Positions 1-12,100 of a DNA stretch of 64,000 bases are shown here, one piece after another (the stretch's first letter is position 1; the number at the start of each line of letters is the position of its first letter). The position numbers were made by a program, and so were the translations under genes. The notes under the pieces were generated by a model, which worked only from the letters and a program-made list of their open reading frames with translations, made no database searches and was not told the origin of the DNA. This DNA comes from Zerene cesonia. Lineage: Eukaryota; Arthropoda; Insecta; Lepidoptera; Pieridae. The DNA is taken from NCBI RefSeq assembly GCF_012273895.1, contig NC_052103.1:4030001-4094000 (forward strand), in the 5' to 3' direction.

Positions 1-418
1 ATTATTAGGGAGGTATTTTGGGAGCGTCCGTGTATATACGTACGTACATAATATTATAGCCCCATAGCATCAAGTAAAAATTAAACGGGGAAAAATTTTT
101 TCGAAATAATTCCAGACATTCCTGAGATAAGTGCATGCAAACAAACAAACTATTCTGTACTAGCAACGTTACTGTACTAGTTACGTTACTTCTCGCAAGT
201 ATACCGTCAGTAATCAGAAAACACTCAATATGGGGATCCTGACTATAGGGATTGACAGAACTGTTTGAGTAGGATTAATAATATTTGATTAAAGATAAAA
301 AATAAGCTACATAAGTATTCATATTAAAGCCACGATTGTTATTTCATGTCATGCTCAGCTAACATCAGAACTTATTGTATGATTAATAATTCTATTTTAT
401 GTACGCTTCAAATAAAAT

Positions 419-453
419 AGCGTTGTTTTTTGGGTTCAATACCCAAAAACGCT
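419..453. repeat. short imperfect hairpin
   Basis: AGCGTTGTTTTTTGGGT and ACCCAAAAACGCT pair around a five-base loop, with a four-base bulge in the left arm. It lies about 2.5 kb downstream of the Lim1 stop. Function unknown; probably an ordinary inverted repeat. Confidence 0.5.
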
Positions 454-1068
454 ATATAATATATATTAGTATTCGCTGTCCGTCTATCTATCTATTGTAG
501 AAAAAAGATTCTCAATTGTTGCTGCACTATTAGTAAGGATTGTTTTTCTTCCAAAAATAGTCTTATCTAAACAAAGAGTTTAACACATTAATGTGTCCCT
601 TAACTAATCGTAGCATTTCACATTTTCATTCATGTCAATAGCTGTCATTAGCCATTCATTCGCACTTCATTCGGTTAACACGGATAAATAAATAGCCTCA
701 ATTATCCGGTAAAGATCTAGAGATGTCTTGTTAGATATGTTTAGAAATCGGTAGAGTAGTTTTTATATTAAATCAAAACCGATAAACAAGCAATAAAACC
801 TTCATAGATACATATTGCTTGTATACATATTGCATCAAAATGTAACTAAAACAATTTTTTTAAAATAGATTTATCAGTCAAATTATAAAGTAGGTATTAG
901 GAAGTACGATCCGTTGGCCACGATCTGTCTCTTTTCAGAAGTATATGGCCTCATTGGTCCTTGTGGAGTAAATAAATTGAGACCTAGATTTTTCAAAGAT
1001 TTTTCGGTAGAATTGTAAGGTTGTTAATTATGTAGCAGTTATTACGTATATTATGCTTTATGTAGCCA

Positions 1069-1199
1069 AGGTCATAATCATCATCACCATCATCAGCCCA
1101 TATATGTTCCCACTGCTGGGACACAAGCCTCCTATGAGGGTTCAGGCCATAATCCACCACGCTGGCCAAGTGCGGATTGACAGATGAAACATGTCGTCG
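1069..1199 (-). mobile_element. retroelement 3'-end fragment with (GAT)n tail, copy 1
   Basis: Contains CATCATCAGCCCATATATG then TTCCCACTGCTGGGACACA and CCACGCTGGCCAAGTGCGG, a repeat widespread in moth and butterfly genomes that borders (GAT)n microsatellites. Related fragments occur at 22801-22857 and 55749-55808. I read it as the 3' end of a non-LTR retrotransposon; the clade is not determined. The open frame across it (993-1247) is not a gene. Confidence 0.7.
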
Positions 1200-1307
1200 A
1201 ACTTTTGATGAATTGATGTTTACCTTCACCGTTTCTTTTGTAGCCAAGGTATGTATTATTAATGAAATTACACGAACTGACTTATGTAGTAAATAGAGAC
1301 GAGCTTA

Positions 1308-1496
1308 ATAAATCTATATATATAAAAATCAATTGCTGTTCGTTATTCTCGCTACAACTCGAGAATAGCGGAGGCGATATTAATAACTTTCCTTCATAAT
1401 CCAGGGTAGGTATAAAAGATTTTATCTTTGTTTTTAAGGTAAATGTTCCAAAAATATTGTTTTTGGAGTTGCGAAATTCGCCGGATCAGCTAGTCA
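1308..1496. repeat. dispersed lepidopteran repeat ending GGATCAGCTAGT
   Basis: Starts in AT-rich sequence, then AATTGCTGTTCGTTATTCTC, ACTCGAGAATAGC, and ends AAATTCGCCGGATCAGCTAGT. This layout resembles common dispersed repeats in Lepidoptera. No coding capacity. I cannot decide between a non-autonomous Helitron and an RTE-type retroelement tail. Confidence 0.6.
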
Positions 1497-2978
1497 ATAA
1501 TAATTTCCAATTGAAATACAGTAGCATTCACTATTGCAGTAGTGATAATGTTCATAGTACCATTTAATTTCTGTGAGTAGCATAGTGTGATTAAAGTTGT
1601 TTTTATTCACTTTCACCATTTCTCTAGAGCATTTTTGTGTATTTCTTATAATAATGATCTTAATATTATTCATAATAAATTTTATGCATTTAGACAAACA
1701 AACAAATTTAATTAATACTTGTAATTAATTCATACTTTGAAACCTACAACAATACTCAATTTTTCTCATAAATTTTGTATTCTGTAATCTGTTGTCGGGA
1801 AATAGTTCAGGTTAATATAAAAAATAAAATAAACCAATTATCGAATAGATTTTAATCTTACAGACAATTCCATTATATTTTATTAATTTACTAAATACAG
1901 ATAGACAACAGTATGTAAGTACTTGATATTAACACTTATAGTAAAGTACAAACATACATACATTTATGCGATCCTGTTTTATACACATTTCTCTGTGTAC
2001 TGAATGAAAAATCTTTAAAATACAAATAAATATAACTCGGTTGCCATTTTAAGGTGTTTTTTTATTATTTAATGAATCCAAAAAGACTATATCTTTTTTA
2101 ACGTAACTAATACCTTAATTTAAATAATACATTATTTTTGATTCAGTACACTTGGAAAACGTACTTTATTATTAAATACAATGATCCCTTAATTATGGAA
2201 TTGCGATGAAAATACCACTATAATAATAAATATCTTACATTTTTACAGTCAAACAAATAGGTGATAATGTTAAAAAATAATCAATGTTTATTACATTAAA
2301 AAAGCAATGTTTAAAAGTTGAAAAATTAATAAATAAAAATTAAGTCAAATGTTCAAAATTGTAATGTCAAAATAATTTCTATTAAAAGATGTGATAATAC
2401 ACTCGATAGTAACGCACATTTATGAATATTTACAATCAATTGTTTTTATAAATCATTACTTTGTAGTATGTCCCGTAATATGTACTTCTTACTATTTCAA
2501 TTTACCTAATATGCTAATAAAACATAATTAATAAATACACAAAAGATAATGCGTATAAACTATCTTAAAATAGGAACCAAAATGATTTTGTATAACGACC
2601 ACGTTCTAATACCTACTAAATAAATTATGCATTTGATTTATCTTATGATATATTATAAAATTTTATTTCTGTACACTATTCACAATTTAATCACAAAACG
2701 TTACGTGCATAAAATGCTAATGATATTTAATTTACAACATTAAAATGGAGTAACCACAATTCGTACCCTTGAAAAACAGTGTCCATTCACGAATCACGAA
2801 GGCGCGTAAACGTAAAAATGCACAGAACATAAACCCGGGGAAACGAAACGTTCACAGATAACACAAGAAAACCGGTATCGTTTTCGTTATTCATCGATCG
2901 TAACGTAACGTTATATCAGTCCACAGTATAGCCAATCGAGCCGCATCAGTCGTGGTAGTCACGCGGCTCCGGCTTCAG

Positions 2979-3121
2979 CTACCACACCAAGCCCTCGGGG
3001 TGGAGGGGCGGGGGCGCGTCGCCGAACGTGAACTCGGGGGATGAGGGCCGCGGCAGCACCAGGTGGTCAGGTGGCGGGAATTGCTCGGGGAATTCGCCGC
3101 CTGGCAGCGACTCCATTCCGC
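2979..3121 (-). CDS. Lim1: Lim1 last coding exon: C-terminus ending in Val-Trp
   Basis: Starts after TTTCGCAG and ends at TAG (2981-2979); 143 nt. It encodes GGMESLPGGEFPEQFPPPD, continues Pro-rich and ends HPEGLVW. The closing Val-Trp also closes vertebrate Lhx1/5, supporting both frame and stop. A second acceptor 12 nt upstream (AG at 3135-3134) is in the same frame and would insert four residues (RFAG). GC content is far above the surrounding introns, as expected for a real coding exon. Confidence 0.9.
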
Positions 3122-6100
3122 CTGCGAAACGACCTGCTCCCGTTAAACTCCTGGCACATTATGATAGGCGTTGGTAAAAAATTGTTTTTACAAAATCGTT
3201 ATGCTTTGTACTTAGAAATATTTAGCGGCATTAGGGATCTATTAAATTGTACGCGTATATAACAATACTATTATAGTATTGTTAATAATCTCAATTTTGG
3301 ATATTTTTAAAGGAATTTTCGTTCATATAATTTTTATCGTACTGATGATAAATAGCGTTGCTCAGATAATTTATCTAAGTTTCGAAGTCTACCAACCTGG
3401 CTGATTAAACGGCATCGAAGGTGGTGGATGGAAGAACGGTGCATCATGGTGGAACGGCGGACCATAACCAAACTCGAACTTGCCATCTGCTGTCGCGAAG
3501 TATGGGAACCCCGGAGGCCCTTCTTCCAGACCTCCCGGCGACAGGTTCATGGGGAACCCTCGCATCTTGCGTGAGGAACCGAAGAAAGGTCCTCTCCCCA
3601 TTGATGTTAGTTGCTTTAAACGTCTCTCTTTTGAACGCTTATTTTGAAACCACACCTGCAGACAAAAAAGTGCATTCGTAAATTATTTTTGTGTATAATC
3701 CTTCTATTATATACATGTCAGAAAGTGGATTGCTAATTCAATCCATGGTTGCAATTTTTGGATACGTTAAAGAGACAAAATTATTTAATCAAATTAAAGG
3801 CGAAATAAGTTTCAATACATAAAGTTCAAATATACTCGATACACTTTACAATTTCATTTACGAGAGCCATTGCAACACACTGCCTATCTCGATACCACAA
3901 AACACCTAACAATTTTTCCACAAACCTATTTATTTGTTGAATAGCACGAAACCGCGTCAATACAAAATCGCGTAAACGAACTTTGTAAGCTTAATAAGCA
4001 ATAAAAGTGAAAACATATCACTTTGTCGGTGTGTTACAAAACATTTTTATATATTTACGAGGCCGCGTGAGATTGTGGTCGCAAAATGTTTGTTCGTACA
4101 TTGGTTTATTTCACGCGTAAGTACATTGTGTAATGCAAAAACCGCAGCCAGTTTATGAAACCGTGTTCTTTGTTGTTAATATCATTAGGAGTGTGTTGCA
4201 CTTTGTAGCGTATATTGCGAGCAAGCTTTGGGAAAGGGAGTTTTTCAATTACCTTTTCTAACTCTAGATATAAGCGTTTGTATATACTGCATGAAATACG
4301 TAGGTGTTTTTTGTTTATAAATAAATCTATCTTGAGTATATGTAGAACTACATTATTCTCATACTATATTATACTAACTTAGAGAAGTTAAAACTTTTCT
4401 GACACGCAAATCTGTCGAGTACGTGTATCGCATTCTGTCATGTCCTTGCTTAAGTAATCCAAATATACTGCGACGGTAATTAAACTAAATGTTTCTTTTA
4501 AATCTGTGTAAGAATTATAAAATCATGACCAGACGATCGTTGTGCGTTACGCCGCGTTATGAACGAGTCGCGTGCGCGCGCGCGACTAATCTCTAACGAC
4601 TTCGTACTCTCGTGTGTGAGAGCCATTATATTTGGTCTCGCCTGTTAGGATTGTGTGAGACATGCACTAACACTTGACAATGACATTCATGCCGTTTTGC
4701 ATACTCGATGCTTTGTAGGTCATGGTACAGGTGGGAAATACTGCAGTTCTAACGTTATGTTAACACGTAGCGACCAGCGTGGTGCATGCGTGTCAATCAA
4801 AGCTTCATAACTGTTGCTTTTAACTTCTGCGTTTAAGAACTTTTTCTAAAATAATATCAAATATTTAATGTATATAAGAAAGATTTTCTTTATATAATGT
4901 AATTATTGCGGTATTCCCATCAAACATTTAAGTAGTTATTAATCAACTCGCAACGACAAAGACTGGCAAATGAAAACCAGTTGAGATATTACTTTTTTGG
5001 TTCATGTTTTCGAAGATTATATTTCTATTGCATTTGTATGTTTAAGTCCTTGAAGTAGAGAATTGATACATTCAAAATACGATATCCAAGTTTAAAAAAA
5101 ACATCATCAAAATGATACCATTGCTAATCTATAATTGTATGCAAATTTGGCAATTCTTATCAAGAATTTTTTGTTATTCTAGCAAATGACAAAAGCCTCA
5201 AGGTTTTTAGAACATCCTCCTTTCACGTCGTTGTGTAAATTTAACAAATTTATTTACACTGTATCAAACGGATTGTACACAAGTTAACGTACATAATTCA
5301 AATATATTGTCTATTTCACACGCGATTTAAACACAATTTTCTCATCTATTTATATTGACCGTATTTATTTGAATTCGTAACGGCCGGTTTGTTGCCGCGT
5401 CTGACGTGTCATTATTATAGAAGCATGGTGTTCTTTTTTTTTTAAATAAGTAAGAGCGAATATTCGCAATTTGAAAGTTACCAGCCACAGATAATACATA
5501 GTCATAAAAAAGGATCACCACATGACTTTCTTAGCTTCTGTATGTAGTTAATTAAATGACGGTATCTAGTCTCATGCTCAAAAACTTAATAGGCTGTTTT
5601 ATATCATAAATACACTCATAGCAAACAGGGTCGGCTTAAAAAATTATTAAAGGAGAGACCCCTTATTGCAAAGAAACAATCTTACTGTTCCACATCGTTT
5701 ATTTAAAAGCTAACGTGAATAAAAACAAGAATTCAGCTCGAGTGAAAGTTTGTTAAAGACCGTTATTGTTTATAAATAAGTAAGCTTAGTGGAAACAAAG
5801 TTATATTGTAGAGCAAATAATATATACTACACCCACGCGATCTCTCGAATAAAACAGACTTTGATAAAAAGAGACCATAGTGACGCAAATGGCAGTTTTT
5901 GAAATGAAGTAAAATATATATAGTATTAGCAACAAAACACACACACACATCCTTACAAACTTTCGCATTTATAATATTAGTAGGATAAGAGAGATAAGTA
6001 AGTTTAAATATGGGCGTCTGTGCATGTGAATATCAGTCATACAAAGACGTAGGCTAAATTTGGTGATAAAAGCATGGCTATCTATAAAATCAGATTCCTA

Positions 6101-9100
6101 TTTTTGACCTTTTTTATTGTCCTTTCTTATTGACTAAATTAAGTGTACACATTTTGAATGCGATAGTTTTAAATATTTCGTTATAATTTTAATCCGTACC
6201 AACGTTTGACACTAGGTATTATTGTAATTTTTCACTATACTTACTTTAAGCAATGTTTCTAACTGTATATTCCCAGGCTTTTTTCTAAATAGTCCCGTTA
6301 CGTCCGAAACAATTATGTTTATTACTTAATCGCTCGTAGACGATATCAAATTTGGACAAAAAAATTAAACATTAGAGCTATTACGTATAATCACTTGATT
6401 ATAATGATCACTGTTTTGACAAGACCTGACGTTGTAGTTGCCATTAATATACACTTTTTGTATATAATTCCTTTTCATAATATGACGTTAATTCTTTATA
6501 ATTAAATAGAATTTATGTGAAGTAGTTTCATATTTAGCCAGAATCTATTGACTCTAATTATGTATAAGGTATATATATAACGCAATGGATACGATATATT
6601 TTTCAATGTCCCAAAAATTATTGTTTGTAAATGCATAACATTGAAACTTAAGGTGTTATTCAGTGTCATATATTAGCCACAGATGTAAAAAGGGGCTATG
6701 TCGCATGGCCTCTAAGACCGTTCCGATCGTGTCTCCGTACGTTAATTGTGTTTAATGTTGAGGTTTTACGATCATTATAAAGCGTCCGAGATGCATTTAA
6801 CGAATGTTCGCAGCAGTGGTTGTATGAAATATAGCGTTTAACACCAGTTTGCTTGTACGGCCGGCGTCCCGGGGCGAAGGGGCCGCGCGCCTTTACCGTA
6901 TCGTCACCTTTGGAGTGCTTTGACCCTTATTTCTAATATCTTGGAACGAATACTAGCAGTTTTACAAATATATCTCCTGGTCACACGTGCCGAAAGAACT
7001 CAGTAATCAATATAACAATATCTAAGTTTAACAAGGTTGGAATTTTTTTTAAGACAAGGCTTGATTGAGTACCTACTTTTATTAATTTATCGTTTTTTTA
7101 ATTTAATACAGATATTATGTATAGATTAAATGGTTGATTCTGATCCACGCTTTTAAAATAAGCTTATCACTAAAGTCATCTATTTTTTTTTGCTCCGGGT
7201 TTCAGGACTCTCCCTTGGACTATGAATACTCACTTTTAGGTACTGATAGCCTTCGGTTGTAACTCCTCTGCGCTGGTTATTGTTGACTATGCTAAATTTA
7301 AAACGTAACTTACAATGTTATGACAACTTTCATTCTTCAAGGGAAAATCCAAAACATAACGAATATTTCTTCTTCCAAATTTAAACTGGTAATTAGCGCT
7401 ATGTTTTGTAACATAAACCAAAAATTAATATGGATTAAATTTTACTTGAAATAATAGAATTTCAGATAATATAGATTATCACGACTGGCATAAATAACAA
7501 AATACCATAACGTTCATTATACTACTTTATAGTGAGACTTAAATACATTGTAGCGAAGTAGGTTATATTTGAAGTAAATATTCAATATTCCTGAAGTAAT
7601 AAATATAAATCAACATTCATATTACATAACCGTTAATACTTTGATACAAACAATGGCTAGTAAATACCTATAGTTAATAGATAACCATTTTTACTAAATC
7701 GACGCAAACTCTTTAAAGGAATTATAAAAAACGGTTATTATTCAACATGTCTACAAAGCTGCTAGGCAAAGAAAAATAGTGCAAATTCAAAACGCGCTTA
7801 CAAAGTAGGCTATTTAAATTAAATATCTACGTTTCAAGTACGAAAAAAGGCGGGAAATACAAAGGCCACTCTGTTATAAAAACAAATCATTGTCTATTAT
7901 CGTACATTCACCGGGTGAAGATGATTAATAAGTTTGTTGTGTATTGTTCTCAGGCCGTAGTATAAATATCCGAGCTTACCTGAAGGCGCCCCCTTGCGCT
8001 AATGAGTAGATTTGTTTGAAATATACTTACGTTTTTAGTTATATCGGTTAATAAATCGGTTACAGTTAGTTTTGTAGGTTAAGTATCACTGTAATACATT
8101 TTTTGTGCATAGAGTTATATCTGTAATGCTAACTATTAAAATTGTTTAGAGATAATAAAATTGATTGATATAATTTTAAAATGACTCTTTAAATACGTTT
8201 CAGTTAGAAGTTTCGCTGAATCTGTTCAGTCATAAGTATTCTTTTACGAATGTGCATATATTTTTCATTTGTTATAACATATCGTAAAAATTTACCAAGT
8301 AATCTATCCATAAGTATGCTAAAATGGGCTACAAGTCTCGTAAGGTGAGTGAGGTGAACTAGTAATTTGGGCTCAGAGTTGAGAGGGCCCAGCGGGCGGC
8401 CGCCTCCCCGCCGCGCGCGACACAATATACCTAACCTTACCGATACTTAAACACTGAACAGTTGTACAAAACCTTTTTGTTTCGTTGTCGTTCCGCCATA
8501 AACTTTATTATGTCATGCGCCATATGCGAGATGTACGCAAAATTTTGATCCCTTGCCGAGTTTCGACCGGTATACCCAAAAATTGGATTATCACTTTAAT
8601 TTTATGGAAAATGGTTTTTGCACGCGGTTTCCGTTTGAATTACACGACGTTTATAGTTTCGAATAAGTTGTCGATATTTTATTTTGAATGAACTGTAATA
8701 TTTTAAAGTGTTTACTACTTTTCTTGAATATATATTTTTGTAAATTAATAAAATTGCTCAATAATTAATATTTACATGTAAATTTTTTGTAAAAAACGCT
8801 AGTAAACGTGATTTATTCATTATATTATTAACCCTTTTGTCTCCCCGTGACCACGCTCGCTGTAAAGTATTCGAAATGTCGGATTAATAATATAATGAAT
8901 AAATCGCGTTTAAAATCCGTTACATAGTTTTTAATTTCTAAATGTATGATACTTGCGTAAAATCAAACACAAGAAAATACATATTGTTCATTCAATATAG
9001 ATGGAGATGTTTCGTGGAGTTTATTAAATTAATACTCGATTATAACTTAAAAAATACTTGTAACATTACGCTGCTCAAACTGATACTCGCATGAAACAAT

Positions 9101-12100
9101 TCCAGTCTCCGCAGCAAAAACATTCAAAAATATTGCGTTGATTTCAATTCCAAACTGTTCATTGAAAGCAAATGTTTGAAAATGGAATACATACAGAAAA
9201 AAAAAACAAAAGAGAAGATGGCGTCGCTGAAGGAGCGACCACACTGCGCGCTCTGCATGCGCCATCTACAATCAATTGGCGTATCGAAAGGTAAAAGTAA
9301 ATTATTATAGAGCGATTTAAACATTCTTAAAACACATGTATATAAACATTAAACGTTAATTATATTTATTTTGCGTTTTCATTCGTAATATTGACTAAAT
9401 ATGTAGTTGTTTAAATGTTCCAAATAAACTGACCAATTCTTGAATTACCTAACATTGAAAAACAATGTATGTGCGATGATTAAAACTTTAAAGTAATTTA
9501 GTTAACACAATGTAGATTTGTTTAGGTGCTATTAATTAAAATAATAATATGTTTACACAAGCGCCGACAGCTATATATTTTTTTTTCAATTCCTCGTTGT
9601 TTTATCTATCATCGTGCGCAAACTTGAGCTAAAATGAGTTCAGTTATTAATTATCTATCTACTAAGAGATTATTTTTGGTTCGTAAAAAGTTGCTTTGCA
9701 CAAGGCAACAGAATTACCACTTATTATGAATGTAAAACACGCGTCCTCAATGTTTATTCTGCTAAATTTACCGTGCTCACTGACTTGTGCCTTATTTTAG
9801 TTAATTAGACGTTCCCGCTCGAGTGTTGTGCGTTATTCTTGTATCTCATTTGTTTTCATAAAAATAATTACTTTTACTCAAATAGCAAGTGAAGAACAAA
9901 CGCAATTATAATACGATGTGTCAATATTTTTAAATAAAGCGTTAGGTACATAAGAATAGCCAGAGGCATGATTATGGAAATAAGTCTATTGAATAAGGAG
10001 CTTGTAAAAATGTTAGGTTATTATCACAGAACTTAAATGAAGCTGAATTTGAATAGTAATCTCTATTCGATTGATTGACTATTTAGAAAATATACGTGTA
10101 AAATCCGTTCTATTTTGAAGAATAATGAAAAGTAATAAAGTGTACGATTAAGATTCAATGCATATGTTATTTTTGTAAGAATTGCTAATTTCTTTTATCA
10201 CAGTTCGTAAATAGTAGGTACCTATTTATCTACATAATTTCTTCAAACCTCTTTTGAGTATATAGATAAAAAAGTGAAAAAAAAAGAAATAAGCGCAAAC
10301 ATTTAGTTACTTTAAAATAAAAGGAATAACGTAGCATTGAAATTCATTTTTATTTTGTAATGATATTATATAAAATATCCATAATTCATGATCCATTTAA
10401 AACTCTAACAAGCTTTTCTAAACCCTGATAACGGTATTACGTAACTCTCTCAACCAATCAAAAAGCAGGATTCATAAATCGAATTCTTATCAGTAACACG
10501 CTGATAACACGCGACACAACTATTGGTCACGGTTTTCAATATGGCTGTCGTTTGTTTGAATTTATTTTACTGCAGGTTTTATTTGCTTTTTAATGGTTCA
10601 AGATATGTTATCGGAATACCTTTGCTTTCAAACGTACATAATATACTATGTAAACAAAACTAGGTACTTACTAACGCTTAATTTATTTATATGTAGAATG
10701 TGTATATCATAAAAAATGCATAGAAAAATAATTACACCATACAGAATACTATGTTAAAAAATGAGTAAAAGTTTCTTGTATAAAACGAATTAAAGTCACG
10801 TGGTAGGGTAGGTGCCAAGAACTCAAACTATTTCTTCCTAATATATCATGGAGATGTGACTACAACTAGCTTAGAATACTAGAGACTTAGACTCTCATCC
10901 CTTACGGAAGGGCAATATAGGAAGCGTTCAAGTTGAGTAGACGTGGCCTCGCATGTCGACCGTGACCGCTGTTTAGTGATGGAATTAACGATAATTTAGT
11001 TTCCTATTTTAGGTCTATTTTTTTTTTTCTAACGCGTGTGCCTTTTGCTGTATATATCTAGTCATTTATATCTATGGACGGTAATTAAGACATTTATTGT
11101 TGCATTTATTCCTGGATTACCATCAAATCAGATCAATGCATTTTAACTACTGTTGATAAAGCTCATACTTATAGCTATTAACGTTAAGAAAATTATGAAA
11201 TTTATAATTTACTGCTAATTTGCATACATATTTGTTTTACAAAAAACAAATGCATTTTTAAACTAAAAATAAAAGTGCTAAATAAAAATCAAAACACAAA
11301 CAAAAATATTAAGCTTTCACCTTTGGCCTTGTATATTTGACCGTAAACATTTACCGAAACTGATGTTATTTCTCCAAATACCCATAAAAAGAGAAAAATG
11401 GCCACATCTCAAAACCATAAACCAACTTCGACGGTATACAATGGTAAAAACCACAAAAATCAATAATCGACAATAAAACGGTCCATCGATATCGATATAG
11501 TCACGTCACTAGCGGCGTGAAGCGTGAACTCTGTTACGTGCCTATCTCTGCAGCTGCGAAACGATAAAACTCTTGAAATCGGTCAACGAACCATTTTTTC
11601 TAAATAAAACAAATAGCTTATGACAGAAATCATCAGCAATTAAGATAACTTTTTCTCATTTTTTTCGAGGTTTTTAGGCAACGTCGCAGACCTAAAAACT
11701 NNNNNNNNNNNNNNNNNNNNNNNNNNNNNNNNNNNNNNNNNNNNNNNNNNNNNNNNNNNNNNNNNNNNNNNNNNNNNNNNNNNNNNNNNNNNNNNNNNNN
11801 NNNNNNNNNNNNNNNNNNNNNNNNNNNNNNNNNNNNNNNNNNNNNNNNNNNNNNNNNNNNNNNNNNNNNNNNNNNNNNNNNNNNNNNNNNNNNNNNNNNN
11901 NNNNNNNNNNNNNNNNNNNNNNNNNNNNNNNNNNNNNNNNNNNNNNNNNNNNNNNNNNNNNNNNNNNNNNNNNNNNNNNNNNNNNNNNNNNNNNNNNNNN
12001 NNNNNNNNNNNNNNNNNNNNNNNNNNNNNNNNNNNNNNNNNNNNNNNNNNNNNNNNNNNNNNNNNNNNNNNNNNNNNNNNNNNNNNNNNNNNNNNNNNNN

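Larger units (their letters stand above)
1..2978. other. 3' flank of Lim1: 3' UTR and downstream DNA, no other gene seen
   Basis: AT-rich DNA with no convincing ORF. The Lim1 3' UTR must begin at 2978 on the minus strand. One possible poly(A) signal, AATAAA on the minus strand, lies at 2667-2662, about 310 nt past the stop, but similar hexamers are frequent in this AT-rich stretch, so the transcript end is not fixed. Two dispersed repeats (1069-1199 and 1308-1496) are listed separately. Confidence 0.5.
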
